Of a stretch of DNA of 64,000 nt, positions 53,747 through 62,431 are shown one piece after another (the stretch's first letter is position 1; the number at the start of each line of letters is the position of its first letter). The notes under the pieces are model-generated. The model did not search any database. It was not told the origin of the DNA and worked only from the letters and a program-made list of their open reading frames with translations. This stretch comes from Gammaproteobacteria bacterium (lineage in GTDB: Bacteria > Pseudomonadota > Gammaproteobacteria > Pseudomonadales > Azotimanducaceae). The translations under genes were made by a program, and so were the position numbers. The DNA lies in contig JAPPGA010000024.1 of assembly GCA_028821515.1 (NCBI GenBank), positions 1 through 64,000 of the forward strand, in the 5' to 3' direction.

Positions 53747-54369
53747 TGGGGCGCGGCCGGTTCATCACGCTGGAGGGCTCCGAGGGCGCCGGGAAATCGA
53801 CGAATATCGGAGTTGCCGAACGGTGCCTGTCCGCCATGGGGATCGACGTGGTGGTCACCCGGGAGCCCGGGGGCACGCCGCTGGCGGAAGAGATCCGGAG
53901 CGTGCTCCTCTCCGCGCGCGAGGAAGCCGTCGATCCGCTGACAGAGACACTGCTCATGTTCGCGGCCAGGGCGCAGCACCTCGCGAAAGTCGTGAAACCG
54001 GGACTCGCCGCGGGGCGCTGGGTGCTTTGCGAACGCTTCACCGACGCGACGCACGCGTACCAGGGAGGCGGGCGCGGGCTTGAGTCCGGCCAGATCGACG
54101 CGCTTGCAGGCCTCGTACACCCAGGCTTCGAACCGGACCTGACGCTGTATCTCGACCTGCCGGTGGAGCAGGCGCTGGCACGCATCAGCGGACGGGCGCT
54201 CGACCGCTTCGAGCGCGAGCGGCTCGAGTTCTTCGAACGGGTCCGTGCGCGCTACCTCGAACTTGCCCGGGCCAATCCGCGCATACGCGTCATCGATGCC
54301 GGCCGATCTCCCGCCGAGGTGGCGGCGGAGATCGAGGCACGGCTGCAGGACTTTCGGAACGCATCGTGA
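53746..54369 (+). CDS. tmk: Thymidylate kinase
   Basis: 207 residues. P-loop ITLEGSEGAGKSTNIG, dTMP-site REPGGTPLAEEIR, ERFTDATHAYQGGGRGL in place of DRYxxS-type motif, and lid region GRALDRFERERLEFFERVRARYLELA. It phosphorylates dTMP to dTDP. It overlaps mltG by one base and holB by four, so the trio is translationally coupled. Confidence 0.95.
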   Translation: MGRGRFITLEGSEGAGKSTNIGVAERCLSAMGIDVVVTREPGGTPLAEEIRSVLLSAREEAVDPLTETLLMFAARAQHLAKVVKPGLAAGRWVLCERFTDATHAYQGGGRGLESGQIDALAGLVHPGFEPDLTLYLDLPVEQALARISGRALDRFERERLEFFERVRARYLELARANPRIRVIDAGRSPAEVAAEIEARLQDFRNAS

Positions 54370-55238
54370 GTCTCCCTCCCTGGCTGCTTGCGCCCTCGCG
54401 CAGGTTCGAACGGATGGTGACGGGGGGCCGGACACCGCATGCGGTGCTTGTGCACGGTCCCGGAGGATGGGGTGAGGAGATGCTCGCCTCTCGATGCGCA
54501 ATGACATTGCTCGGCCTCGACGGGGAGTCTGACGCGCGCGCGCTCGCGCATCCCGACCTGCGCTGGGTGGAACCCGATGGGCAGACGGTCAGGATCGACC
54601 AGGTTCGGGACATCGGGGAATTCATGCACCAGACCGCCCGGCGCGGCGCGGCGAAGGTTGCCGTGCTGAACCGCGCCGACCGCATGACGGTCAACGCGGC
54701 GAATGCGTTGCTGAAAACCCTGGAAGAACCGTCATCGGGCGGTTTCCTGATCCTGGTCACGGATGCGCCGGATCGATTGCCGGCCACCGTGCGCAGCCGT
54801 TGCCAGCGTATCCCCGTATTCGCCGCAGACGAGACGGACGTGCTTGCGTGGCTGGCGGGGGAGGGTCTGGATCCGGATCGAGCCTCGGCCCATGTGACGG
54901 AACTCGGCGGCGCCCCGTACCGGGTCCTGGAAGCGATGCAACGCGGCGAAGAACCCATTCGCGACGTGTTGCATGCGGTGGCGTCCGGCGAACAGGCGTG
55001 CCTGGTGGCGGCCGAAAACTGGCGTGACGAAGACCTAGTCGACCTCGCCAGCCGGTGGGTGCGGATCGTTCACGGCATGGCACGCGATGCCGAGGACCCC
55101 AGGGTCCTGCTCGACTTCGCGGACGATCTCACGGCGTTGCGGATGGCGGCCTTGACCAATAGCGGTCTCGGTCGCCAGGTTCAGCTGGACCGGCTGCTGC
55201 TGGCGTGGGCGTCGCTTCCGGCCCCGACGGGTCGTTAA
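54366..55238 (+). CDS. holB: DNA polymerase III subunit delta'
   Basis: 290 residues from GTG 54366. AAA+ clamp-loader fold with a degenerate P-loop (VHGPGGWGEEMLA, no Lys), as expected for the non-hydrolysing delta' subunit; IDQVRDIGEFMHQTARRGAAKVAVLNRADRMTVNAANALLKTLEEP is the family core and TVRSRCQRI supplies the SRC motif that triggers ATP hydrolysis in the neighbour. The zinc-module cysteines seen in E. coli are missing. It belongs to the replication clamp loader and overlaps tmk. Confidence 0.92.
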   Translation: MSLPPWLLAPSRRFERMVTGGRTPHAVLVHGPGGWGEEMLASRCAMTLLGLDGESDARALAHPDLRWVEPDGQTVRIDQVRDIGEFMHQTARRGAAKVAVLNRADRMTVNAANALLKTLEEPSSGGFLILVTDAPDRLPATVRSRCQRIPVFAADETDVLAWLAGEGLDPDRASAHVTELGGAPYRVLEAMQRGEEPIRDVLHAVASGEQACLVAAENWRDEDLVDLASRWVRIVHGMARDAEDPRVLLDFADDLTALRMAALTNSGLGRQVQLDRLLLAWASLPAPTGR

Positions 55239-55315
55239 ACACCGAGATTTCCCACGAGGGATGGCGCTCCTGTCCTACTGACCGGGCGCCTCGCGGTCTG
55301 TGACAATGCCGCTTC

Positions 55316-55684
55316 ATGCCAGGTGAGACCCATACCGCGCGCGAGTCCGGCCGGAGTGACGGCATCCTGTCCCTGTGGATCAGGGACCGGCGCGTTCTTC
55401 GCGCCGCGTACATGCCGTTCCTGGCCCACGGCGGACTTTTCGTACCGACGGACAGGCAGTTTCGTCTCGGCGACGAGGTCTTCCTCCTGCTGCGGCTGCT
55501 GGACGAGCCCGAACGGATCCCGGTGGCGGGGAAGGTTGCCTGGGTCACACCGCAGGGCGTGCAGGGCCAGAGGGTGGCGGGCGCCGGCGTCCAGTTCAGC
55601 GTCGATTCCGGCTTCGCCCGGGAGAAGATCGAGAACTACCTGGCCGACGCGCCGGCAACGGACTACCGCACGCATACCATGTGA
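55316..55684 (+). CDS. pilZ: PilZ-domain type IV pilus protein
   Basis: 122 residues. The single PilZ domain (GILSLWIRDRRVLRAAYMPFLAHGGLFVPTDRQFRLGDEVFLLLRLLDEPERIPVAGKVAWVTP..., given in parts: GGLFVPT, GKVAWVTP, GAGVQFS) lacks the RxxxR and D/NxSxxG motifs that bind cyclic di-GMP, as in Pseudomonas PilZ itself, which acts in pilus assembly with PilB/FimX-type partners. The holB-pilZ order is conserved; tatD, which usually follows, is absent. No other pilus gene is in the window. Confidence 0.85.
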   Translation: MPGETHTARESGRSDGILSLWIRDRRVLRAAYMPFLAHGGLFVPTDRQFRLGDEVFLLLRLLDEPERIPVAGKVAWVTPQGVQGQRVAGAGVQFSVDSGFAREKIENYLADAPATDYRTHTM

Positions 55685-55696
55685 GGCGCGGTTGGG

Positions 55697-57064
55697 TCAG
55701 GCCGGTGTCGTGTCCAGGCGCTGGAATGCCGGGCGCGTCAGGTTTTCGCAGCCGTCGTCGGTCACGAGCACGTCGTCCTCGACGCGAATGCCGCCACAGG
55801 GAAGGAACGACTCGACCCTGGGCCACGCGATTTCATCCGCGTATGGCGCCTTGGCGGCGAGTTCGAGCAGTTGTGGAATGAAGTAGATTCCGGGTTCGAT
55901 GGTAAAGACCTGCCGGGCCTCTACCCGCCGCGTCAGACGCAGCGCGGGATAGCGTTCCGGCGGAGGCGAAACGCGGCCGTCGGGTGCCGCTAGCCACCCG
56001 CCGACGTCGTGCGTCTGGAGTCCCAGCAGGTGCCCCAGGCCGTGTGGAAAGAAGATGTCCGTGATCCCGATCTCAAACGCGGTGTCGGCTTCGCATCGGA
56101 CCAGCCCGAACCCGGCCAGCAACTCGCCGATGCTCCGAGACATGCGTTCGTGGAGGTCGACATAGGAGATTCCGGGGCGGATGCCCGCGATGAGGGTGCG
56201 CTGTCTTTCGTCGAGGGCATCGATCAACCCGGCGAAGTCATCCTGCGCTGCGCTGTAGGTGCGGGTGATGTCGGACGCGTAGCCCAGATGCCGGCCGCCC
56301 GCATCGATGAGAAAGCTGCGGCGTTTCGACGGTGGGTGCGCGTCCCGGTGCTGGTAGTGGAGCACGCCGGCGTGGTCGTTCTGGGCGATGATGTTTGGAT
56401 AGGGTAGCTCCGCGTCTGTCTGCCGGCTTGCATTGAGATAGGCGAGGTGGATATCCAGTTCGCTTGCGCCGTGGAAGAACGCCTCGCGGGCGGCGAGGTG
56501 GCCGGCCACGCCGATATCGGTCGCATGGCGAATGGCGGCGATTTCGAAGTCGGTCTTGTAGGCGCGCGCATACTGCAGGCGCACGGTCAACGCCTGGGGG
56601 TTGACCGCCACGCGCTCAGCGTCGCGAGGCACACCGTCCGGGGGACCGATGTACGCCACGCGACCCGCGCGTGTAGCGGTGTTGATCGCAGCGGTAGCGA
56701 GTGCGTCGGCGTCCCCGCCGACCTCGACCTCGTACTCGGCGTCGGCCCATTCCGGGACTGCGGCGGGCAGGTGCCAATAGTCGGCCTCCTGATGGAAGAA
56801 GAGGTGCGGTTTCTCGCCCGGCCGGTACACGAGGAGGCAGTGTTCTGTACCGTCATCCGGGACCCATTGCGCGAAACCCGGATTGGGGCGGAACGGTGGC
56901 GCAATATCGTCCTGGTAATAGAACCCGGCGTTTCCCGCGGGCACTACGACCGCATCGATGTCCGCCGCCTCCATTGCGGCCGTCCAGGTGTGCGACACGT
57001 CGGCCAGGTGGCGCGCGAACGCCCGACTGTCGAGAGCGGGCGATGACGTTGGTGGTTCGGCCAT
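55697..57064 (-). CDS. pepQ: Xaa-Pro dipeptidase (PepQ-type M24 peptidase)
   Basis: 455 residues from ATG 57064 (MAEPPTSSPALDS), close to the 443 of E. coli PepQ. The N-terminal creatinase-like domain (TWTAAMEAADIDAVVVPAGN) precedes the pita-bread domain with the two-metal ligands: Asp in FLIDAGGRHLGYASDITRTY (two), His in FFPHGLGHLLGLQTHDVGG, Glu in FTIEPGIYF and Glu in GGIRVEDDVLV. It cleaves dipeptides with C-terminal proline in the cytosol. It is divergent from the molybdenum hydroxylase operon, about 160 bp apart. Confidence 0.9.
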   Translation of the reverse strand: MAEPPTSSPALDSRAFARHLADVSHTWTAAMEAADIDAVVVPAGNAGFYYQDDIAPPFRPNPGFAQWVPDDGTEHCLLVYRPGEKPHLFFHQEADYWHLPAAVPEWADAEYEVEVGGDADALATAAINTATRAGRVAYIGPPDGVPRDAERVAVNPQALTVRLQYARAYKTDFEIAAIRHATDIGVAGHLAAREAFFHGASELDIHLAYLNASRQTDAELPYPNIIAQNDHAGVLHYQHRDAHPPSKRRSFLIDAGGRHLGYASDITRTYSAAQDDFAGLIDALDERQRTLIAGIRPGISYVDLHERMSRSIGELLAGFGLVRCEADTAFEIGITDIFFPHGLGHLLGLQTHDVGGWLAAPDGRVSPPPERYPALRLTRRVEARQVFTIEPGIYFIPQLLELAAKAPYADEIAWPRVESFLPCGGIRVEDDVLVTDDGCENLTRPAFQRLDTTPA

Positions 57065-57221
57065 GCGCAGTTTCCGGTTCGGCGAAAGCGTGGAGCGACC
57101 CGCTTTGGCAGTTCGCTCTACCCAAGGCTGAAATCGCCGGGGCGGGAAGCATACACGTACCGGCGCGCGCGAGTTCATGGTATACATACGGGCAATCAAC
57201 CAACTTTCTACGGGAGACCCA

Positions 57222-58100
57222 ATGGAGGCTTATGCCTACGCCAGACCGACGACGCTGGACGAAGCGGTTTCGCTTCTCGCGGCGCACGCCAAGGAGGGCC
57301 GGCGTACACAGCTATTGGCTGGCGGTACGGATGTGCTGGTCCAGATGCGGTCGGTCGACCGCGAACCGCGTACGCTGGTCGATGTCAAGCACATCGCAGA
57401 CACGAACAGGCTTGACATCAGCTCGGACCCCGTATTCATCGGGTCGGCGATTCCCTCGGCCATACTGAACGAAAACGAGGAACTGAAGTCGCTGTTCCCG
57501 GGACTGATCGAAGCTGCCGACCTGATTGGATCGACCCAGATTCAGGGTCGGGCAACGATCGGTGGCAACCTCTGCAACTCGTCTCCCGCCGGGGACACCA
57601 TCCCGGCCATCATCGCTGCCAGTGGCGTCTGCGTCATTGCTGGTTCGGGCGGCACGCGGCGCGTGGCGTGCGAAGACTTCCTGACCGGCGTCGGGACCAA
57701 TGTTCTCGAGGCGGACGAACTGCTGGTGGGCCTTGAGTTTCCAAGACCGCAGGGACGCACCGCCGACGGATACCTGCGTTTCATCCCCCGCACTGAAATG
57801 GATATCGCTGTCGCCGGCGCAGGTGTTGCGCTGACCCTGGACGATGACGGCACGTGCACGGCCGCGCGGGTCGCCATTGGCGCCGTCGCGCCGACGGCCC
57901 TGCTGGTCCCCGCGGCCGCCGATGCGCTGATCGGTACCAAGGTGGACGATGAAGCCCTCTCCGCCGCCGGGGCGGCCTGCACCGCCGCCTCGTCACCGAT
58001 CACGGACAAGCGCGGAACCATCGAGTATCGAAACAAGGTGGTGGCCGTGCTCTGCCGACGGGCCGGGGCGAACGCCAGGGACCGGGCGCTTGCGCGCTGA
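57222..58100 (+). CDS. Molybdenum hydroxylase, FAD-binding medium subunit
   Basis: 292 residues from ATG 57222 (GGGAG 5 bases upstream). FAD-binding domain with LLAGGTDVLVQMR and the second loop TIGGNLCNSSPAGDT, then the CO-dehydrogenase-flavoprotein C-terminal domain. It corresponds to CoxM or the middle part of xanthine dehydrogenase and passes electrons from the iron-sulfur subunit to its acceptor. It opens a medium-small-large gene set on one strand. The enzyme's substrate is discussed under the large subunit. Confidence 0.9.
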   Translation: MEAYAYARPTTLDEAVSLLAAHAKEGRRTQLLAGGTDVLVQMRSVDREPRTLVDVKHIADTNRLDISSDPVFIGSAIPSAILNENEELKSLFPGLIEAADLIGSTQIQGRATIGGNLCNSSPAGDTIPAIIAASGVCVIAGSGGTRRVACEDFLTGVGTNVLEADELLVGLEFPRPQGRTADGYLRFIPRTEMDIAVAGAGVALTLDDDGTCTAARVAIGAVAPTALLVPAAADALIGTKVDDEALSAAGAACTAASSPITDKRGTIEYRNKVVAVLCRRAGANARDRALAR

Positions 58101-58155
58101 CGCGACAGGACGGTTTAGAGACAGAGAATCCGAACATGAGGTATGAGTACACGTT

Positions 58156-58635
58156 ATGAGTAAGGTACATGTCGTAACGAGCGTTAACGGCGAACCGCGG
58201 GAGATGTTGTGCGAACCGCAACAGTCGCTGCTGGAGGTCCTGCGGGACGAACTGGGGATGACGGGAACGAAGGAAGGATGCGCGACCGGAGACTGCGGCG
58301 CATGCTCCGTGATGATAGACGGACGCCTCGTATGTTCCTGCCTGATGCTCGGTGTCGAGGCCCAGGGTGTCGACATCACCACGATCGAGGGCATAGCCGA
58401 AGGGTCCACGCTGCATCCGGTGCAGCGCAAGTTCCTGGAACACGCGGCATTGCAGTGCGGAATCTGTACGCCGGGATTCATCGTGGCGACGAAAGCGCTG
58501 CTCGACAGGAACCCCGATCCCGACGAGACAACGATTCGTTACTGGCTGGCGGGCAATCTTTGCCGATGCACCGGCTACGACAAGATCATTCGAGCGGTAC
58601 AGGACGCCGCGGCCGAACTGGCCCACGAAGCCTGA
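58156..58635 (+). CDS. Molybdenum hydroxylase, [2Fe-2S] small subunit
   Basis: 159 residues. The plant-ferredoxin-like [2Fe-2S] site is CATGDCGACSVMIDGRLVCSC, and the helical second [2Fe-2S] domain has QCGICTPGFIVATKALL and GNLCRCTGYDKII. It links the molybdenum centre to FAD. It starts 55 bp after the medium subunit and ends 13 bp before the large subunit. Confidence 0.93.
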   Translation: MSKVHVVTSVNGEPREMLCEPQQSLLEVLRDELGMTGTKEGCATGDCGACSVMIDGRLVCSCLMLGVEAQGVDITTIEGIAEGSTLHPVQRKFLEHAALQCGICTPGFIVATKALLDRNPDPDETTIRYWLAGNLCRCTGYDKIIRAVQDAAAELAHEA

Positions 58636-58648
58636 CAGGAGAACCCGA

Positions 58649-60910
58649 GTGGCAGAAGCACGAGACTATAGAGCGATTGGTACCCGACCCGTCCGTCCGG
58701 ACGGGGTGGACAAGGTCACCGGCCGCGCCAACTTCGGCGCGGACATGAACCTGCCGAACATGATCCATGGCAAGGTGTTGCGCAGCCCGCACGCCCATGC
58801 GCGGATCAAGAGCATCGATGGCAGCCGGGCACTGGAGATGCCGGGTGTCTACGCGGTCATATCGGGGGCCGATTTCCCCTCTGGCGCCGAGGGTGAGATC
58901 TCGGGCGAAGGAGGCGGGACGGTTTCGGACCTGGCGATGAACATCATGGCCCGGGACAAGGCCCTCTACCATGGTCACGCCGTGGCGGCGGTCGCGGCAA
59001 AGACCGCTTTCCTGGCCGAGACCGCGCTCGAACTGATCGACGTGGAGTACGAAGTGTTGCCGCCCGTGCTCGATGTGGATGTCGCCATGGAACCGGGCGC
59101 GACGCTGGTGGATGAGAATCAGCACACCCGCGGCAACGAGAGCGCTGGTCCGAGCAACATCGCCGCCATCACGAAGTTCGAACGTGGTGACCCGGAAGCC
59201 GGGTTCGCCGAAGCCGATGTCGTGGTCGAGGGCGACTACCGCGTGCCGACGGCCCACCAGGGCTACATCGAGCCCCACGCCTGCACGGCGACCCTGGACG
59301 AGCAGGGCAGGGCTACGGTCTGGTGCTGTACGCAGGGCCACTTCGACGTGCGGTCGATGACGGCCGGCGTGCTAGGCAAGAGCGTGGGCGAAATCAAGGT
59401 CATACCGTCGGAAATCGGTGGCGGTTTCGGCGGCAAGACGGTCATCTACCTGGAACCGCTCGCGGTGAAGCTGTCCGAGTTGACGGGGCGCCCGGTCAAG
59501 ATGGTCATGTCCCGGGAGGAAGTGTTCCGGGCAACGGGGCCGACGTCCGCGAGCCATTGCAAGATCAAGGTTGGCGCGAAGCGCGACGGCACGATTACCG
59601 CGGCCACGGCCTGGATGGCATACGAAGCGGGCGCGTATCCAGGCGCGCCGGTGGGCCCGGGGTGCATGTCGGTGTTCGCCCCCTACGACCTTGAGAACTT
59701 TCGCATCGAGGGTTTCGACGTGCTGGTCAACAAACCCAAGGCCGCCGCGTATCGGGCGCCTGGAGCGCCGCAGTCGATGCATGCCATGGAATCGGCCATG
59801 GACGAACTCGCCCGCAGGATCGGCATGGACCCGATCGACCTGCGACTCAAGAACTGTGCGGACGAAGGTACCCAGGCCCCGTACGGGCCCGTTTATCCGC
59901 CCATCGGCATCCGGAAGTGCCTGGAAGCGGCCAAGGTGCATCCGAACTATACGACGCCGAAGGCCGAAGGCACGGGCAGGGGTATCGCGGCGGGTTTCTG
60001 GTTCAACATCGGCATGCAGTCGAGCGCCGAGGTGCGGCTGTCGGAAGACGGCACGGTGACGGTGATGGAAGGCAGCCCCGACATCGGCGGCTCACGCGCC
60101 TCCATGTGCCTGATGGCGGCGGAGACTCTCGGCGTGCCGTATGACGTCGTGCGCGCCCACATCGGCGACACGGAGTCCACCGGTTTCTGCAACGTCACGG
60201 GCGGCAGCCGAACAACTTTCGCCACCGGGCTGGCCGTCGTGCAGGCCTGCGAGGACATCATCGCCGAGTGCAAGAAGCGTGCGGCCGCGACATGGGATAT
60301 CGACGCGGACCAGGTGGACTGGACCGAGGGCGAAGCGATTCCGAAGCCCGGCGTCAACATTGATGTCCAGCCCCTGAGCCTCGCCGATATCGCCGGGAGC
60401 ATGGGTCGCACCGGTGGCCCGATCCTCGGGCGGGCGAGCCTGAACGCGCAGGGTGCCGGTGCCGGATTCTCGGTGAATTTCGCGGACGTGAACGTCGACC
60501 AGGAGACGGGAAAGGTGGATATCCTGAGCTTCACCGCGATCCAGGACGCCGGAACCGCGATCCATCCCTCCTACGTGGAAGGCCAGATGCAGGGAGGCGC
60601 CGTGCAGGGCCTCGGTTGGGCGCTGAACGAGGAGTACATCTACGACGATAACGGCGTGATGGAGAATGCGGGATTCCTCGACTACCGGGTGCCGGTGGCA
60701 TCGGATATGCCGATGATCGATACCCAGATCATCGAAGTGCCGAATCCTTCGCATCCCTATGGGGTCCGGGGTGTCGGCGAGACGCCCATCGTGGCGCCCC
60801 TGGCGGTGACTTCGAACGCCGTCAGCGATGCACTGGGATTCCGCATCAGCGATCTGCCGCTGTCGCCGCCCAGGGTGCTGGCGGCCATCGACGCGCACGA
60901 AGAGGACTGA
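58649..60910 (+). CDS. Molybdenum hydroxylase, molybdopterin-binding large subunit
   Basis: 753 residues from GTG 58649 (CAGGAG upstream). Xanthine-oxidase/CoxL fold: RPDGVDKVTGRANFGADM, PHAHARIKSID, molybdopterin loops GGGFGGKT and AAYRAPGAPQSMHAMESAMDELA, and GVRGVGETPIVAPLAVTSNAV with the conserved catalytic Glu of GVGE. The active-site loop reads AYRAPGAP, unlike the AYxCSFR of form I CO dehydrogenase, so it is not a CO dehydrogenase; it probably hydroxylates an aldehyde, purine or N-heterocycle. A MoaD/ThiS-like protein follows it by 37 bp. Confidence 0.9.
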   Translation: MAEARDYRAIGTRPVRPDGVDKVTGRANFGADMNLPNMIHGKVLRSPHAHARIKSIDGSRALEMPGVYAVISGADFPSGAEGEISGEGGGTVSDLAMNIMARDKALYHGHAVAAVAAKTAFLAETALELIDVEYEVLPPVLDVDVAMEPGATLVDENQHTRGNESAGPSNIAAITKFERGDPEAGFAEADVVVEGDYRVPTAHQGYIEPHACTATLDEQGRATVWCCTQGHFDVRSMTAGVLGKSVGEIKVIPSEIGGGFGGKTVIYLEPLAVKLSELTGRPVKMVMSREEVFRATGPTSASHCKIKVGAKRDGTITAATAWMAYEAGAYPGAPVGPGCMSVFAPYDLENFRIEGFDVLVNKPKAAAYRAPGAPQSMHAMESAMDELARRIGMDPIDLRLKNCADEGTQAPYGPVYPPIGIRKCLEAAKVHPNYTTPKAEGTGRGIAAGFWFNIGMQSSAEVRLSEDGTVTVMEGSPDIGGSRASMCLMAAETLGVPYDVVRAHIGDTESTGFCNVTGGSRTTFATGLAVVQACEDIIAECKKRAAATWDIDADQVDWTEGEAIPKPGVNIDVQPLSLADIAGSMGRTGGPILGRASLNAQGAGAGFSVNFADVNVDQETGKVDILSFTAIQDAGTAIHPSYVEGQMQGGAVQGLGWALNEEYIYDDNGVMENAGFLDYRVPVASDMPMIDTQIIEVPNPSHPYGVRGVGETPIVAPLAVTSNAVSDALGFRISDLPLSPPRVLAAIDAHEED

Positions 60911-60947
60911 ACCTCCCTGCGAACGGTGCAGGAGAGCATGGACCGCC

Positions 60948-61190
60948 ATGGCTAGGGTCGTTTTTCCCGACCATCTGCTGCAGCACACCGGCGGCACCAG
61001 GGAGATCGAGGTGCAGGCCTCGAACTACCGGGCCGTCGTGCGCGCTGTCGACCGCGAGTGGCCGGGAATCGAAGAGGTCCTGATCAAGTCGGCCGTCGCC
61101 ATCGACGGCCAGATCTACCAGGACGCCTGGCTCGAGCCGGTTCGGGAGGACAGCGAAATCTTCTTCATGCAGCGCATCGAGGGCGGGTAG
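60948..61190 (+). CDS. MoaD/ThiS-family small sulfur-carrier-like protein
   Basis: 80 residues from ATG 60948. The beta-grasp fold is suggested by RVVFPDHLLQHTGGTREIEVQASNYRAVV (in parts), IEEVLIKSAVAIDGQIYQDAWLEPV and SEIFFMQRIEGG. It ends in Gly-Gly, the adenylated and thiocarboxylated tail of MoaD and ThiS, which supply sulfur to molybdopterin or thiazole. Its place right after the molybdenum hydroxylase suggests a dedicated role in cofactor sulfuration or maturation, or in regulation; neither MoaE nor an activating enzyme is nearby. Assignment by motif and context only. Confidence 0.65.
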   Translation: MARVVFPDHLLQHTGGTREIEVQASNYRAVVRAVDREWPGIEEVLIKSAVAIDGQIYQDAWLEPVREDSEIFFMQRIEGG

Positions 61191-61218
61191 CTCGCCCCAC
61201 GCGCCGTTAGTTCCAACG

Positions 61219-62130
61219 ATGCCCAAGCTGGTCAACCTCGGATCGCTGTGCATAGACAACGTCTACAGCGTGCCGAACATCACGGCCGCGGGAGAAACCG
61301 TCGCGAGCCTTGAATACGCCGTGCATGCGGGCGGAAAGGGTCTCAATCAATCACTCGCCGCCGCCCGGGCAGGCGCCCGCGTTGCGCACGTCGGCTGCGT
61401 GGGTCCGGACGGCCGCTGGCTGAGGCAGCAGCTTGTCCGGGCGGGCGTGGACGTGACCGCGCTTCGCGAAACCGACTCCCCGTCGGGCCACGCGGTCATC
61501 CAGGTCAACCCCTCCGGTGAGAACGCCATCGTCATCACCGGAGGCGCCAACCGGACGCTCGAGGATACCGATATCGATGCGGCGTTCAGTCTATGCGAGC
61601 CAGGCGATTGGCTTCTTTTGCAAAACGAAATCAATAAGATGGAAGATATATTTACGATAGCTTCCAAGAGGAACCAGAGACTTGCCCTAAACCTGGCGCC
61701 GGTGGATGAGCGGATAGGCAATTATGACCTTGGCCCGGTCGATCTCCTGATCGTCAACGAAGTGGAAGCGCAGGCGCTGTCAGCAACATCGACCGTGGAC
61801 GATGCGTTCGAAGCGTTGTGCGCGCGCTATCCGTCAGGCGATGTCGTCGTCACCTTGGGCCGGGATGGATTGCGTTACGGGCGGGGGTCCGAACGTGTCG
61901 CTCTTGGTACCTTTGAGGTGGACGCGGTGGACGAGACCGGTGCCGGTGATGCGTTCGTCGGTTACCTGATGGCGGCTTTGCTCGAAGGACGGCGCATGCG
62001 GGATGCATTGATCGTCGGGTCTGCGGCGGGCGCGCTCGCCACGACCCGAGCCGGCGCAGCCAGCTCCATTCCAAACCGCGAAGCCGTGTCCGCGGTGGTC
62101 GCTTCACACGAACCAGATCCAGCAGGCTAA
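61219..62130 (+). CDS. PfkB-family carbohydrate kinase (ribokinase-like)
   Basis: 303 residues. PfkB signatures are the N-terminal HAGGKGLNQSLAAARAGARVAHVGCVGPDG and the C-terminal DAVDETGAGDAFVGYLMAALLEG, with the catalytic Asp and anion hole. NITAAGETVASLEYAVHAGGKGLNQ is like ribokinase, which phosphorylates D-ribose on C5, but other sugars or nucleosides are possible. It follows the MoaD-like gene by 28 bp and may be in the same operon, which would fit purine or nucleoside breakdown together with a xanthine-dehydrogenase-type enzyme (inference). A short AT-richer patch lies at about 61610-61670. Confidence 0.85.
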   Translation: MPKLVNLGSLCIDNVYSVPNITAAGETVASLEYAVHAGGKGLNQSLAAARAGARVAHVGCVGPDGRWLRQQLVRAGVDVTALRETDSPSGHAVIQVNPSGENAIVITGGANRTLEDTDIDAAFSLCEPGDWLLLQNEINKMEDIFTIASKRNQRLALNLAPVDERIGNYDLGPVDLLIVNEVEAQALSATSTVDDAFEALCARYPSGDVVVTLGRDGLRYGRGSERVALGTFEVDAVDETGAGDAFVGYLMAALLEGRRMRDALIVGSAAGALATTRAGAASSIPNREAVSAVVASHEPDPAG

Positions 62131-62151
62131 TCGCAGCCCTCTCGCGGTCGC

Positions 62152-62355
62152 CTATCCGCGCAGACGGGGAAGCTCGGCGCGCTGTTGGGACGCCGGTAGG
62201 GCACGGATTCGAGACTCCAGTTGGTAGCGTTCTGTACCGGCATGCACTACATCCAGCCGGTCGAGGTTCAACGTCTCAAGCGCTGAGCGCATCGACAGTG
62301 TCAGCCGGGGTGCTTCTGTGCGCTTCACGTGACGTTGCCTGGCATCTTCATACAT
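62152..62355 (-). pseudogene. C-terminal remnant of an AAA/DUF4143-type ATPase gene
   Basis: The 67-codon frame encodes VKRTEAPRLTLSMRSALETL and LDRLDVVHAGTERYQLESRI, which resemble the C-terminal end of DUF4143-type AAA proteins (restriction-endonuclease-like half). The ATPase and rest of the protein are missing; the frame has no good ribosome site. It is probably a decayed fragment in the 300-bp gap, the rest of which shows nothing. Confidence 0.35.
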
Positions 62356-62431
62356 TGAAACTTGAACTTGGCACGTTCAGATTTCAATGCGAGTGTGTTG
62401 ACGCTACTAGGGTCACCAAACGCGCCGAGAG

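Noticed and set aside
58649-60910. CO dehydrogenase large subunit CoxL
   Set aside because: The active-site loop is AYRAPGAP rather than AYxCSFR or AYRGAGR.
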